Shown piece by piece: positions 16,492-25,421 of a stretch of DNA of 64,000 nt. How positions within the stretch are numbered: position 1 is the stretch's first letter; each line of letters opens with the position of its first letter. Made by a program: the position numbers and the translations under genes. The stretch is from contig NZ_JASLDS010000053.1 in the NCBI RefSeq assembly GCF_030151385.1, positions 1-64,000 on the forward strand, in the 5' to 3' direction. The notes beneath the pieces are model-generated. The model was not told the origin of the DNA. It did not search any database and saw only the letters and a program-made list of their open reading frames with translations. The DNA is from Soonwooa sp. Its GTDB lineage: Bacteria > Bacteroidota > Bacteroidia > Flavobacteriales > Weeksellaceae.

Positions 16492-17301
16492 TTAAGATTT
16501 TAAATAGTTTTTTATTTCGTCAAAATCATTCGAGGAACTAATTATCGAAATAATCAAAGGACGATGACCTTTTTTGTATAGCAAAGCCTGAGTTTTTGTG
16601 CCGTTAATATTGCTCCATGTATCGATATTTAGGACTTCATTATTTTCAATCGGAATTGACACATAACGACTTTTAAGATATTGTGTTTTAATTTTCAATT
16701 CTTGAAAACTTTCGTTAAGCTCGTTAGAATACCAATTCCAATCGTCCATTGCTATGAAATATTCTTCTGCTTCTTTAGAGTTTTGGTCTTTAAAAGTTTT
16801 GTATTCTGGTTCGAAAATAACGAGTCTTGTATCCTTAACATCTTCCAAGTATTTTAGGTTTTTGGGCGCTTCTGTGTAAGAAATCAATTCGTGGTCGTAA
16901 GAAATACCTATTCCTTTAATAATCTTCCAACTGCGATCAATTTTCCCCGACTCGTCAAAAAACTCAGTTCTCGATTTATTCTCTAGAATGAAAGTATCAA
17001 AAGCTTTGTAAGAATAATAAGCTTTTGTATTAAGAAGTTCGGCAACATCCGAATCGCAGCGTGCACAACTTCTCATACTGCCATCTTTCAAATACAAAAT
17101 ACTGCCGCCATTTGCTTGAAAATAATAATCGACAAGCGACTTTTGGTCAACTTCCCCATTATTAGATTTTACAGAATCTTTTATTTGACCAGTATTTGAT
17201 ATTACTTCGTTTGTTTTTTTATCAGCTGAATTTTTCTTTTTGCAAGCTGTTATCGAGAACAGCATTAGAACAAAAATCCACTGGAGACCTTTATTTGTCA
17301 T
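16492..17301 (-). CDS. Putative lipoprotein of unknown function
   Basis: A 269-residue protein beginning MTNKGLQWIFVLMLFSITAC (Cys at residue 20), a clear lipoprotein signal. The open frame runs 60 codons further upstream, but that part has no signal and reads across the divergent promoter area, so I start at 17301. A CARCDSD motif lies near residue 75-81, possibly redox or metal binding. The C-terminal half has repeated Tyr and Trp. It lies directly upstream of imm70, the first gene of the minus block and divergent from the plus-strand gene at 17419. Confidence 0.55.
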   Translation of the reverse strand: MTNKGLQWIFVLMLFSITACKKKNSADKKTNEVISNTGQIKDSVKSNNGEVDQKSLVDYYFQANGGSILYLKDGSMRSCARCDSDVAELLNTKAYYSYKAFDTFILENKSRTEFFDESGKIDRSWKIIKGIGISYDHELISYTEAPKNLKYLEDVKDTRLVIFEPEYKTFKDQNSKEAEEYFIAMDDWNWYSNELNESFQELKIKTQYLKSRYVSIPIENNEVLNIDTWSNINGTKTQALLYKKGHRPLIISIISSSNDFDEIKNYLKS

Positions 17302-17418
17302 TTGTATGTTACTTCGTTTTAAAAAAGAAAAATACTGAATTTTTATTTCGTAAAGATTATTTTTAATCATAATTCTAAAATTTGTAATTTCCTTTTCTAC
17401 AAAACACCAATATTTTTG

Positions 17419-18141
17419 ATGATGAAAAAACTTTGGATTCTTTTCTTCTTGTATATAATTCCAATTTCGGTTTTTGGTCAAAAGAACTTAGAGTCATCAC
17501 TGATTTCGAGTCTTTTGAATTACGAAAAGAATAAACAAAACCTTGATAATAGCGAGCAAGAGTTAACAAAGGCGCGAAAACTTTTCACCTCAGATTTTGA
17601 AAAAGCCATCACAAGTGGAGCAATAGAAAATTATAATAATTTCAAACAAAATGTTGATACCTTAAACTACGAATTTGCCACCTATATTTCTGAAAATAAA
17701 GACATTAAGCTTTATCGTCTAAGTGACTCATCCATGTATAATTGGAGCTATTTGGTAAAAAATAACAAGATCATTTTAAAAGAAAACGAATACCATCAAT
17801 ACTTCACGGAAGTCCACAATCTTTCGCCGGCGGAGTTTTTAATCATTAAGCAAATGGACGAATTCGTGTTTTCTTGCAATTATGCTTCTGTATATCAATT
17901 GACTTCTGGAAAATATATTTTGAAATCGGCTTTTAACAAAAAGAAAAAATTGAGCATTTGTAATTTTACACATGTCGAAACGCCTACCGACCACGAAGAA
18001 ATTCCGACAAGAAAGATTCAATTTGATGCTTCCAAAAAGAAGATTTTCTTTGACGATCCCAACAATAAAAAAACCTCAGCAGTTTATAAAAATGGAAATT
18101 TCAATATTGCCGATTATGATGAAAGAACGCTTTTTGATTGA
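17419..18141 (+). CDS. Exported protein of unknown function
   Basis: A 240-residue protein with a signal peptide (MMKKLWILFFLYIIPISVFGQ). The frame also has a TTG one codon earlier, but ATG at 17419 or 17422 is more plausible. The first 80 mature residues look helical (LLNYEKNKQNLDNSEQELTK); the rest has beta segments, ending with an acidic tail. No family is recognised. It is the first of a pair with the next gene (19 bases apart), and its start is 117 bases from the divergent lipoprotein gene. Confidence 0.55.
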   Translation: MMKKLWILFFLYIIPISVFGQKNLESSLISSLLNYEKNKQNLDNSEQELTKARKLFTSDFEKAITSGAIENYNNFKQNVDTLNYEFATYISENKDIKLYRLSDSSMYNWSYLVKNNKIILKENEYHQYFTEVHNLSPAEFLIIKQMDEFVFSCNYASVYQLTSGKYILKSAFNKKKKLSICNFTHVETPTDHEEIPTRKIQFDASKKKIFFDDPNNKKTSAVYKNGNFNIADYDERTLFD

Positions 18142-18160
18142 TTATATTTAAATTTAAAAA

Positions 18161-18697
18161 ATGAAAAAAACACTGTATATCTCAACAATACTTTTAGGCT
18201 TGCAATTATCTAATGCTCAATCAACTAAACCAACAATTGGTGAAAAAATCGAAGGTCATTTCAGCACTAAAAATAACACGGAAAATCTTTTTGTAAAACT
18301 AAGTAAAAAAGGACACGGCAATCCAGTTGAAGATGGCGTTCCAGACGAATATACTTTGCTATCCAATTCGAAAACTATTAAAGCTTTAAAAATAGGTTGT
18401 TGCGAAGTGATTTTAATAAATGAAGGCGACCTGAATGGCGATGGATTGGATGAAATCTCTGTTGTACAAGCACCAATGAATGGCTGTACTTACACTTTCA
18501 GTACTTTCACAAATGTTAATGGTGTTTGGAAGAAACTTTTCGAGCCATTTATGTTTTCAAATGAATGCGAGCCACTCAGCAATAAAGATTTGCTCAACAA
18601 AGTCTTTGTCGAAAAAGGAGTCATCTACAGCATGCAAACTGACCCAAATGATGAAAACATGAAACTGAAAAAAGTAGAAATGAAAGTTTTAAAGTAG
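18161..18697 (+). CDS. Exported protein with FG-GAP/VCBS-like repeat
   Basis: A 178-residue protein with a signal peptide (MKKTLYISTILLGLQLSNA). The middle contains NEGDLNGDGLDEISVVQAP (about residues 87-105). This matches the calcium-binding core of FG-GAP/VCBS-type repeats, as in many small exported Bacteroidota proteins. Cysteines flank it (CCEV, and a Cys in NGCTYTF). It could sense or bind an envelope ligand. It is convergent with the next gene, with 3 bases between stops. The family name beyond the repeat is not recognised. Confidence 0.6.
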   Translation: MKKTLYISTILLGLQLSNAQSTKPTIGEKIEGHFSTKNNTENLFVKLSKKGHGNPVEDGVPDEYTLLSNSKTIKALKIGCCEVILINEGDLNGDGLDEISVVQAPMNGCTYTFSTFTNVNGVWKKLFEPFMFSNECEPLSNKDLLNKVFVEKGVIYSMQTDPNDENMKLKKVEMKVLK

Positions 18698-18700
18698 AAC

Positions 18701-19078
18701 CTAGCTGACCTCCAACTTAAACGGAAATTTGAAAAAACTATTAACTGTAGCGCCATTTAACGTTGCAGGCTTCCATTTACCGCCAACTTTTTTAACAGCT
18801 TTTATCACAGCCTCATTGAATTTTTCACTCGGACCAGTTGCCGTAATATTGGTGATATCACCGTCTTGGTCAACCATAAATCGAACCACCGAAGAATAAA
18901 TCCCTGTGGGAAGTTTTACCTCGACCAAATTTGCAGCTTTGGTTTGAAAAGCTCTTGTGCCGCCAGGATAATCTGCTTGTTCTTCCACAACTTTTTGTGG
19001 TGGCGCAGCCTCATTAATAACTTGCGCAAAAACTGGCAAAGTCATTACTAACATTAAAAACAAAAGGTATTTTTTCAT
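18701..19078 (-). CDS. Exported TonB C-terminal-like protein without membrane anchor
   Basis: A 125-residue protein with a cleavable signal peptide (MKKYLLFLMLVMTLPVFA). The body resembles the C-terminal domain of TonB: VVRFMVDQDGDITNI (about 64-78), a central helix with NEAVIKAVKKVGGKWKPATLNG (about 86-107) and a strand ending FPFKLEV. Full TonB has an N-terminal membrane helix and a proline-rich linker; both are absent, so this is a short periplasmic relative common in this class. It probably does not energise transport by itself. It is divergent from the ten-gene operon, with only 50 bases between starts. Confidence 0.7.
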   Translation of the reverse strand: MKKYLLFLMLVMTLPVFAQVINEAAPPQKVVEEQADYPGGTRAFQTKAANLVEVKLPTGIYSSVVRFMVDQDGDITNITATGPSEKFNEAVIKAVKKVGGKWKPATLNGATVNSFFKFPFKLEVS

Positions 19079-19128
19079 AAATTGTTTTTGTAAATATAGT
19101 ATTTTAGAGAAAATTTAAAAACACATTA

Positions 19129-19707
19129 ATGAACATCCTCGAAAATAAAAGCTTTCTCGGAAAATATGCCAGTGTCGTAACCTACGTACTTTTAGCGTTT
19201 CAGTACCTTATGATTGTGCTTTTCCCAAGCTCATTTTCGGATAAAGCCGAAGCAAGCTACATCTATCTTTGGTTTTATGATGTGTTTCTTTTCATGCCAA
19301 CTGCCATTATTTTGTTTTTTCCATTAAAAGCTAGAAGAATAATCATGTCCTTAGTACTGATTGGGGGATTTATTGTTTTTTGGACTGCTTTTAGATTTAA
19401 CACGGTTTTTATTAACACATTTGTGTCATTACTTTTCGCTAACAAAATGCTATTTTTTAGTATTGATGACGACCAGCGCGGAAAAATTCTAAAATGGAAA
19501 ACGATTCGACTTTTTCTTGCGTTTGCCATTCTGCCATTTTTTTTCGTTTTTGAAAGTATCCTAGAAAGTACAGGTCTTGTACAACACGAAAAAATCGAAG
19601 ATGCTATGGTCGCATCCATGGCTGGAAAACTCTTTATGTTTACGAGCTATTATCTCTGTCTTGCCTACCTTGAGTATCGCCGAATAAAAAAAGAAAACAA
19701 ACTATGA
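19129..19707 (+). CDS. Multi-pass membrane protein, first gene of a ten-gene operon
   Basis: A 192-residue protein with six hydrophobic helices, approximately at residues 12-32, 42-62, 68-85, 88-110, 125-143 and 165-185. A TonB-like gene starts 50 bases away on the other strand. The short gap has only a weak promoter-like TATTTTAG at about 19100, so regulation is unclear. The frame overlaps the next gene by 4 bases (ATGA). I recognise no family. Confidence 0.55.
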   Translation: MNILENKSFLGKYASVVTYVLLAFQYLMIVLFPSSFSDKAEASYIYLWFYDVFLFMPTAIILFFPLKARRIIMSLVLIGGFIVFWTAFRFNTVFINTFVSLLFANKMLFFSIDDDQRGKILKWKTIRLFLAFAILPFFFVFESILESTGLVQHEKIEDAMVASMAGKLFMFTSYYLCLAYLEYRRIKKENKL

Positions 19708-20087
19708 AATTAAAATTCAATTTTAAAAACCTCATCATTGCGATTATTATTTTCGTTATTGAAGTACTTATTGCAACAACTTTTAAAGATATTTTCTTTG
19801 TTAGAGCATATCTCGGAGACGTTCTGGTGGTAATGTTGATGTACTACTTTGTTAAAGCATTTGTAGAAGTTAACAACACCAAATTAATAATAGCGCTTTT
19901 GATATTTTCTTGTATCGTCGAATTTTTGCAATACTTTCATTTTGCTGAAGTTTTAGGTTTCAAAGACAATAAAATTATGATGATTGTCCTCGGCAACTCT
20001 TTTAGTTGGATTGATATTTTGTGCTATTTGGCAGGCGGATTAATTCTGTATTTAATTGAAGTTTTAGTAAAATCAAAAAACAATTAA
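19704..20087 (+). CDS. DUF2809 family membrane protein
   Basis: A 127-residue protein with four membrane helices and the DUF2809 pattern. The marks are VRAYLGDVLVVMLMYYFVK (about 32-50), a central helix with IVEFLQYFH (about 71-79) and a C-terminal helix after SFSWIDILCYLAGG (about 98-111). The family is widespread but uncharacterised. It is translationally coupled to its neighbours: a 4-base overlap upstream and 1 base to the next start. Its chemistry is unknown. Confidence 0.75.
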   Translation: MKLKFNFKNLIIAIIIFVIEVLIATTFKDIFFVRAYLGDVLVVMLMYYFVKAFVEVNNTKLIIALLIFSCIVEFLQYFHFAEVLGFKDNKIMMIVLGNSFSWIDILCYLAGGLILYLIEVLVKSKNN

Positions 20088-20088
20088 T

Positions 20089-21162
20089 GTGGTAGCGATT
20101 TTATTTGTAATTATTTTAGCGATTGTAATTATTCTGACAACAAAAAGCCTAAAGGAAAAACGAATTTCGGTTTGGGAAGTCATTTTCTTTGTTGGTTACT
20201 TTGTGACGTTTCTAGCTTTTATTGTTGGGCTGATGATACATTCCGCAGATTATACGACTGCGATTGATCCAATAGATTCTTGTTACATCCCATTTGGTGG
20301 CACACATTTTTTTAGTTTGCTTTTTTACTTTGTCATTTATAATATTTCGGCATTTCTTATTTGGAAAAAGGGACGAAATCTTCCGCCATTGACTTTGGTG
20401 CTAAGTTTAATAATATTAATAATTGGTGTTGTGATTAGCTTTGTTGTGCTATTACAAATCGGATCTCACAACACGGAAAGTCTAGGTGATTTCAAAGGAA
20501 ACGATGGAAGCTTTTTTTTCATTTGGGCGCCTTTATTCAATATGTTTATTGGGATTTATTTATGGATTAAAATTCTAAATGAAGAAAAAAACATCTCGCA
20601 AAACCGAACTTACAAAAATAAATTCCTCAATAACTGCAATCGGTTTTTATCTCAAAAATATGATATCACAATTTGGGCGTGGATTTTTCTACTTCCTGTA
20701 TTTATAGTACTTACATTAATTTTGATGCTGTTTGGGCAAGACTATAACTCGCTAATTAAAGTTTTTACAGACACCACAACTTGGACATTTTCGCAACAAT
20801 CGCATCCTCCAATATTGGATCACACAGGACATTATCTGTGTACTGTTGCGGCAAAAGGTAATCCGAATTTGGTAAAACCTTTGTACATCGGAAAGCGACA
20901 TTCTCGTCCAATTATTGTCAATCGACAATTACAAATTGCCAATGCGTTCGAAGAAATGCTGCAAGACTTTTCGCCAAAAATTCATCAATTTGTTCGTGGC
21001 AATTATGACAAATACGGTTATAATCTTTCCCAAAAAATCAACTCCGAGTTTGGGTCAAATCTCACTTACATTTTGATGAAACCTTTGGAAGTTTTATTTC
21101 TGATTTCTTTATATCTTTTACAAACAAATCCCGAACACAAAATATCCAAGCAATACAGATGA
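20089..21162 (+). CDS. DUF6688-like membrane protein
   Basis: A 357-residue protein starting at GTG 20089, one base after the previous stop. It has about six helices in the first 220 residues, then a soluble C-terminal domain. That domain has the pattern I associate with DUF6688: HYLCTVAAKGNPNLVKPLYIG (about 245-264), then RPIIVNRQLQIANAFEEML and a tail ending QYR. The family is known from Bacteroidota but has no assigned function. The start is the only in-frame one near the previous stop. It overlaps the next gene by 4 bases. Confidence 0.6.
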   Translation: MVAILFVIILAIVIILTTKSLKEKRISVWEVIFFVGYFVTFLAFIVGLMIHSADYTTAIDPIDSCYIPFGGTHFFSLLFYFVIYNISAFLIWKKGRNLPPLTLVLSLIILIIGVVISFVVLLQIGSHNTESLGDFKGNDGSFFFIWAPLFNMFIGIYLWIKILNEEKNISQNRTYKNKFLNNCNRFLSQKYDITIWAWIFLLPVFIVLTLILMLFGQDYNSLIKVFTDTTTWTFSQQSHPPILDHTGHYLCTVAAKGNPNLVKPLYIGKRHSRPIIVNRQLQIANAFEEMLQDFSPKIHQFVRGNYDKYGYNLSQKINSEFGSNLTYILMKPLEVLFLISLYLLQTNPEHKISKQYR

Positions 21163-21509
21163 AGCCTTTACTAAAATCTTTCTTGAAACGATTACTACTG
21201 ATTGTGATTCCACTTGTTGCATTGTATTTTTATGCGCAAATGGCTTTTAAGCATAATATGGAGCGCGAGCATCCTACCGATGTTGGTCTCGGTATTGCAT
21301 TTCTGGCAACAGGACTTTTGCTGGTGTTGTTGCTAATTTTCCTATTTGATATTTTTAAAAAACTAAAAGTCAAAAACTACAATATTGTAAAAATTGATGC
21401 CTTTTTTCTATTGTTCCTAAGTGCACCAATCGCCTATCTCATTTGTCAAATCACAAGTCGCGATTGCTTTTGCACAGCAGTAATTAACATTGGAGACTCA
21501 ATATTTTAA
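21159..21509 (+). CDS. Small membrane protein of unknown function
   Basis: A 116-residue protein with three helices (about 10-30, 47-68 and 80-98). Its C-terminus has a Cys trio (CQITSRDCFCTAV). The 4-base ATGA overlap with the DUF6688-like gene implies coupled translation. No family is recognised. It could be a small partner of the upstream membrane protein. Confidence 0.5.
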   Translation: MKPLLKSFLKRLLLIVIPLVALYFYAQMAFKHNMEREHPTDVGLGIAFLATGLLLVLLLIFLFDIFKKLKVKNYNIVKIDAFFLLFLSAPIAYLICQITSRDCFCTAVINIGDSIF

Positions 21510-21518
21510 AATTTTAAA

Positions 21519-22241
21519 ATGATGAAAAAACTAGTCTTACTTTTTGCTTTGTGTTTACTGACCCAAACTATTTTTGGGCAAGAAAAAAAATCCGTTCTTT
21601 TAACAAAAGCTTTGCAGCAACTCAATCTAAAGGAATCTCAAATTAACCTAGATTTATTTGCAGAAAAAGTGATTCCCAATAATAACTCGCAAAGCATTCT
21701 TCTCATTCCAAAATACACAACCAACGAAGATGACTATATGGTCATGGATGCTTATGTGTTGATTGTCGACAATACTTCGGGAAAAATTCTTTACAAAAAC
21801 TTCGAATCTGGTGCTTGGGTTTCGGATGCTATGATTTTATCAAGTTTAACAATTGATACAGGACTTTACATTCTTGCAGACCAAAAAAGGGCTTTTGGCG
21901 TCCGCGCAAATACACACAATATGAGTGGTCCCAATCCTTTTTCAACAGAAGAACTAAGCTTGTATCTTATTGAAAATAATAAACTTAACAAAATATTAAA
22001 TAGTTTTGAAGTCTACAGTAGTAACGGTGAGTGGGACATGAAATGCGCTGGCGAGTCGACCACAGAAAACTCGGTCATCACTGTTGATAACCAAACCAAA
22101 AGCAATGGTCTCTATAATCTTAAACTAAAAACAGATGTCGAAAAGCTTATCAGAAAACCTGTAAAAGGCAATTGCCAATCAAAAACCACCAAAAGCCAAA
22201 AGAATTCTGTTTTAAAATTTAATGGAAAAGAATATAAGTGA
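21519..22241 (+). CDS. Exported protein of unknown function
   Basis: A 240-residue protein with a signal peptide (MKKLVLLFALCLLTQTIFG). It has alternating beta strands and a D/N-rich middle. A conserved-looking stretch YMVMDAYVLIVDNTSGKILY lies at residues 70-90 and a single Cys near 177. No membrane helices. It follows the previous gene by 9 bases and precedes the paralogue pair by 24. The double ATG at 21519-21524 leaves the exact start open. No family is recognised. Confidence 0.5.
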   Translation: MMKKLVLLFALCLLTQTIFGQEKKSVLLTKALQQLNLKESQINLDLFAEKVIPNNNSQSILLIPKYTTNEDDYMVMDAYVLIVDNTSGKILYKNFESGAWVSDAMILSSLTIDTGLYILADQKRAFGVRANTHNMSGPNPFSTEELSLYLIENNKLNKILNSFEVYSSNGEWDMKCAGESTTENSVITVDNQTKSNGLYNLKLKTDVEKLIRKPVKGNCQSKTTKSQKNSVLKFNGKEYK

Positions 22242-22265
22242 TAACGTAAGCACAAATAGCAAGTC

Positions 22266-23831
22266 ATGAATCTCAAAGTATTTTTATTATTTTTTTGTTT
22301 AAGCTCAACTTTTGTTTGGGCGCAAAAAGTATTTAGCAATACAGGGATTACTGATATTTGCTTTAATGGAAGCATAGTCCAATTTTACCAAAAGGTGGGA
22401 AATAACCAGTACCACGATGTTGATTTTAAATTGGAGTTGGCTACTGATGACAAAGAAGAGTTTTCGCAAACTTTAGAAATCGATAAGGATATTAGGCCGT
22501 TAAATATTGCGGATAGAGAAATACACTTGATTAATAAAGATAACATTGTTAGTCTGCCGTTGCCACAGATAATGGAGAAATTAAAACAATCAACTTTTAC
22601 TACGATTAGCCATCAACATCGTTCTACTTACTTTTTGATGCATCCCAATTTTTTTGAGGCAGTAGATTATGATCTTAATGACACAGACTTGGCAGATTAT
22701 AAGACAAAGATCTATGGAGATTTTAGAAAAGTATATCCAGAAAATAGCAGTTATTACATTGTTGACCTTGGGAGTAACAAGTATGTTATCATTTTGGATC
22801 GTGCGCAAAAAATCATTTATTATGCTAAAGATGGTCTAAAAATGATTGGTGATTGGGATGAAGAATACCAGACTGTTAACAAAAATCCTATCAACTTCAA
22901 CAATCTTTTGGATGTTAGTAATCCAGACAAATTTTGGTTGGTAACAAACAAGCATTTATTTGTGAAACCTGAAGGCAAAGGAAAGTACGTACTGAAGGAT
23001 GTTTTTGGTGACAAGGTTTTGCCTACTAAGTTTGATACAATCTATAAGTATCAATATTTCATTGTTGGAAGGAATGGCAATGATTATAAAATCTACAACA
23101 CCTATTTCAAAGAACTTCCGATAAAGAATGTGCGACAAGTATTTCCTGATCGTAATGGCTTAGAAGTCATCCAAGCGAATGAGCTAAATGTTTATGATAT
23201 TAATGGCAACATTTTGAAAGAGTATTACAAGCAGCCTGTGAATGAGTATTGCGGTCTCACAACCTATTCCGAAAGTATTACAATCAAAAAGGATGACTCG
23301 CTGTACAAAGGTGAATATTATTTGCAAGCGTACAGACATGACGCCGGTTATCCCTATTACCATCAAGACTTTGTTATTACTAATATTCCCAAGGATGCCT
23401 GTCTAATTTTTGCTACGAATTCAGATTCTGTAGAACGAAACAATAGAGCAGGTCCCAAAAGTTGGATTAGCGAATCGGGAATGGTATATGTATGTAAAAA
23501 TGCTTTGTGCGGCATGTATCAAATTCCTATTGTTACAGCGCAACCAGAAAAAATGGATTCCATTGGCAAAAATATTAGACAGGATGTTGTGTTGCCTCCA
23601 TCAGAAATTGGGTTGTTCGAGAAGCTTCCTATTAAATACAAGAAAATCTATACCCTCAAAGGCAGAATTTATTTCGAGTCACAAAATGGATTTGGGATTT
23701 ATGGCATTGTGAATAATCAAGAATTTGCGGAGCTAAAGCAAAAAGGTACTAACTATTTTCGTGTTAAAAACAAAAATGGCAAGTATGGTTGGCTTAGTCT
23801 CCGAGATAATAAAGTTTTGTGGGATACTTAA
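22266..23831 (+). CDS. Exported WG-repeat-like protein, paralogue 1
   Basis: A 521-residue protein with a signal peptide (MNLKVFLLFFCLSSTFVWA). The mature part begins KVFSNTGITDICFNGS. It ends with a WG-like repeat (KNGKYGWLSLRDNKVLWD). Several weaker internal repeats have YFIVGRNGNDYKIYNTYFKE. WG repeats occur in exported proteins with unclear binding roles. The next gene is a paralogue of exactly the same length, sharing signal, mature start and C-terminus. It is the sixth gene of the ten-gene operon. Confidence 0.6.
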   Translation: MNLKVFLLFFCLSSTFVWAQKVFSNTGITDICFNGSIVQFYQKVGNNQYHDVDFKLELATDDKEEFSQTLEIDKDIRPLNIADREIHLINKDNIVSLPLPQIMEKLKQSTFTTISHQHRSTYFLMHPNFFEAVDYDLNDTDLADYKTKIYGDFRKVYPENSSYYIVDLGSNKYVIILDRAQKIIYYAKDGLKMIGDWDEEYQTVNKNPINFNNLLDVSNPDKFWLVTNKHLFVKPEGKGKYVLKDVFGDKVLPTKFDTIYKYQYFIVGRNGNDYKIYNTYFKELPIKNVRQVFPDRNGLEVIQANELNVYDINGNILKEYYKQPVNEYCGLTTYSESITIKKDDSLYKGEYYLQAYRHDAGYPYYHQDFVITNIPKDACLIFATNSDSVERNNRAGPKSWISESGMVYVCKNALCGMYQIPIVTAQPEKMDSIGKNIRQDVVLPPSEIGLFEKLPIKYKKIYTLKGRIYFESQNGFGIYGIVNNQEFAELKQKGTNYFRVKNKNGKYGWLSLRDNKVLWDT

Positions 23832-23844
23832 ACATTGTTGAATT

Positions 23845-25410
23845 ATGAAATCCAAACTATTACTTTTATTGTTTTTTTGTTTAAGCTCAAGCTTTGTTTG
23901 GGCGCAAAAAGTCTTTAGCAATACCGGAATTACTGATATTAGTTTTGATGGGAGCAATATTGATTTCTACCAAAAAATAGATAAAAATAAATACTATAGC
24001 GTTGATTTTAAAATCGAGAAAACGACCGACGATCGAGATTTTTCGCAAGAAATCGAAGTAGATAAAGACAAAATATTGTCACTAAAAGAGATTACGGATA
24101 ACGACGAAATGCTCTTTAACAAAGATAACATTGTCAGTATGCCGCTTTCTCAATTAAAAGAAAAACTTAAAAAAACCAGTTTTAGTGCAATTGTCGACAC
24201 AGATCGTCAAACTTATTTTTTGATGCATCCCAGTTTTTTTTGTGAAGCTACCTATGATTTGGAAAGAGAAGATTTAAAAGCTTATAAAACGAAAATTTAT
24301 GGTGATCTCAAAAAAGCCTCCACCGAAAATTCTGGATATTGCCTAATTGATCTTGGCGATAACAAATTTGTCATCATTCTGGATCGTGCAGAGAAGCTTA
24401 TCTATAATTCTAAAAATGGCTTAAAAATGATTGGTGACAAAAAGAAAGTTTATACAACAGTCAACAAAAATCCAATTAATTTCGACAAGCTTTTGGAAGT
24501 CACAAACCCTGAAAAATTTTGGATGCAAACACGAGACATCTATTTTGAAAAACCTGAAGGCAAAAACCAATATGCCTTAAAAAATGCCTTTGGAGAAAAT
24601 GTTTTACCAGCAAAATTTGATACCATCTATCAATATGACTATTTCCTAGTTGGTAGGACAGGAACGGATTACAAGATTTACAACACTTATCTAAAAGAGC
24701 TCCCAATTAAAAATGTAAAATCTGTCTATCCCTACAAAAATGGCTTGCAGGTTATCCAAAACAATGAACTTAAAGTTTATGATATAGACGGCAATATCTT
24801 AAATGAATATTTCAAAACACCATCAAGTTCTTATTGCGGCACCATAAGCTTTTCCGAAGATATTAGCATCAGTAAAGATAATTCGTTGTACGATGGCGCT
24901 TATTATCTTCATGTCGTCCGTGATGTGGGAAGAGAGATCAACTACAAAAAGGATTTTATCATCACCAATATTCCCAAAGATGCCAACCTAAAATTTGCCG
25001 CTAATATTGATGTTTGGAACCGTAGCGATATTGCAGCACCACGCAGTTGGGTTGCTGAGTCGGGCTTGGTTCTTGTTCAAAAAAATGGTCTTACGGGATT
25101 GTATCAAATTCCCGATATTTCAATTAAAATTGATGATAAAGCATCTTCAAATAGCAATTCTAACAACGTTCAACCTCCATCAAAAATTGAATTGATTGAA
25201 AAACTACCGATCAAGTACAAAAACATTTACTCACTTAAAGACAGAATTTATTTTGAATCACAAAATGGCATTGGAATTTATGATCTTATGGAAAACAAGG
25301 AGTTTGCAGAACTCAAGTCCGAAGGTCCCAACTATTATCGTATCAAAGATAAAAGTGGTAAATATGGCTGGCTAAGTTACGCAGATAGTGAAATTGCATG
25401 GGATAATTAA
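23845..25410 (+). CDS. Exported WG-repeat-like protein, paralogue 2
   Basis: Also 521 residues. The signal is nearly the same (ending SSSFVWAQ), and the mature start KVFSNTGITDISFDGS aligns with the neighbour at 22266. The C-terminus SGKYGWLSYADSEIAWD corresponds to the WG-like end of paralogue 1. The gap from the previous stop is 13 bases. A tandem duplication with divergence is the direct reading. The poly-Ser/Asn stretch (SSNSNSNN, about 434) is unique to this copy. Function unknown. Confidence 0.6.
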   Translation: MKSKLLLLLFFCLSSSFVWAQKVFSNTGITDISFDGSNIDFYQKIDKNKYYSVDFKIEKTTDDRDFSQEIEVDKDKILSLKEITDNDEMLFNKDNIVSMPLSQLKEKLKKTSFSAIVDTDRQTYFLMHPSFFCEATYDLEREDLKAYKTKIYGDLKKASTENSGYCLIDLGDNKFVIILDRAEKLIYNSKNGLKMIGDKKKVYTTVNKNPINFDKLLEVTNPEKFWMQTRDIYFEKPEGKNQYALKNAFGENVLPAKFDTIYQYDYFLVGRTGTDYKIYNTYLKELPIKNVKSVYPYKNGLQVIQNNELKVYDIDGNILNEYFKTPSSSYCGTISFSEDISISKDNSLYDGAYYLHVVRDVGREINYKKDFIITNIPKDANLKFAANIDVWNRSDIAAPRSWVAESGLVLVQKNGLTGLYQIPDISIKIDDKASSNSNSNNVQPPSKIELIEKLPIKYKNIYSLKDRIYFESQNGIGIYDLMENKEFAELKSEGPNYYRIKDKSGKYGWLSYADSEIAWDN

Positions 25411-25421
25411 TTAGTAAAAGA

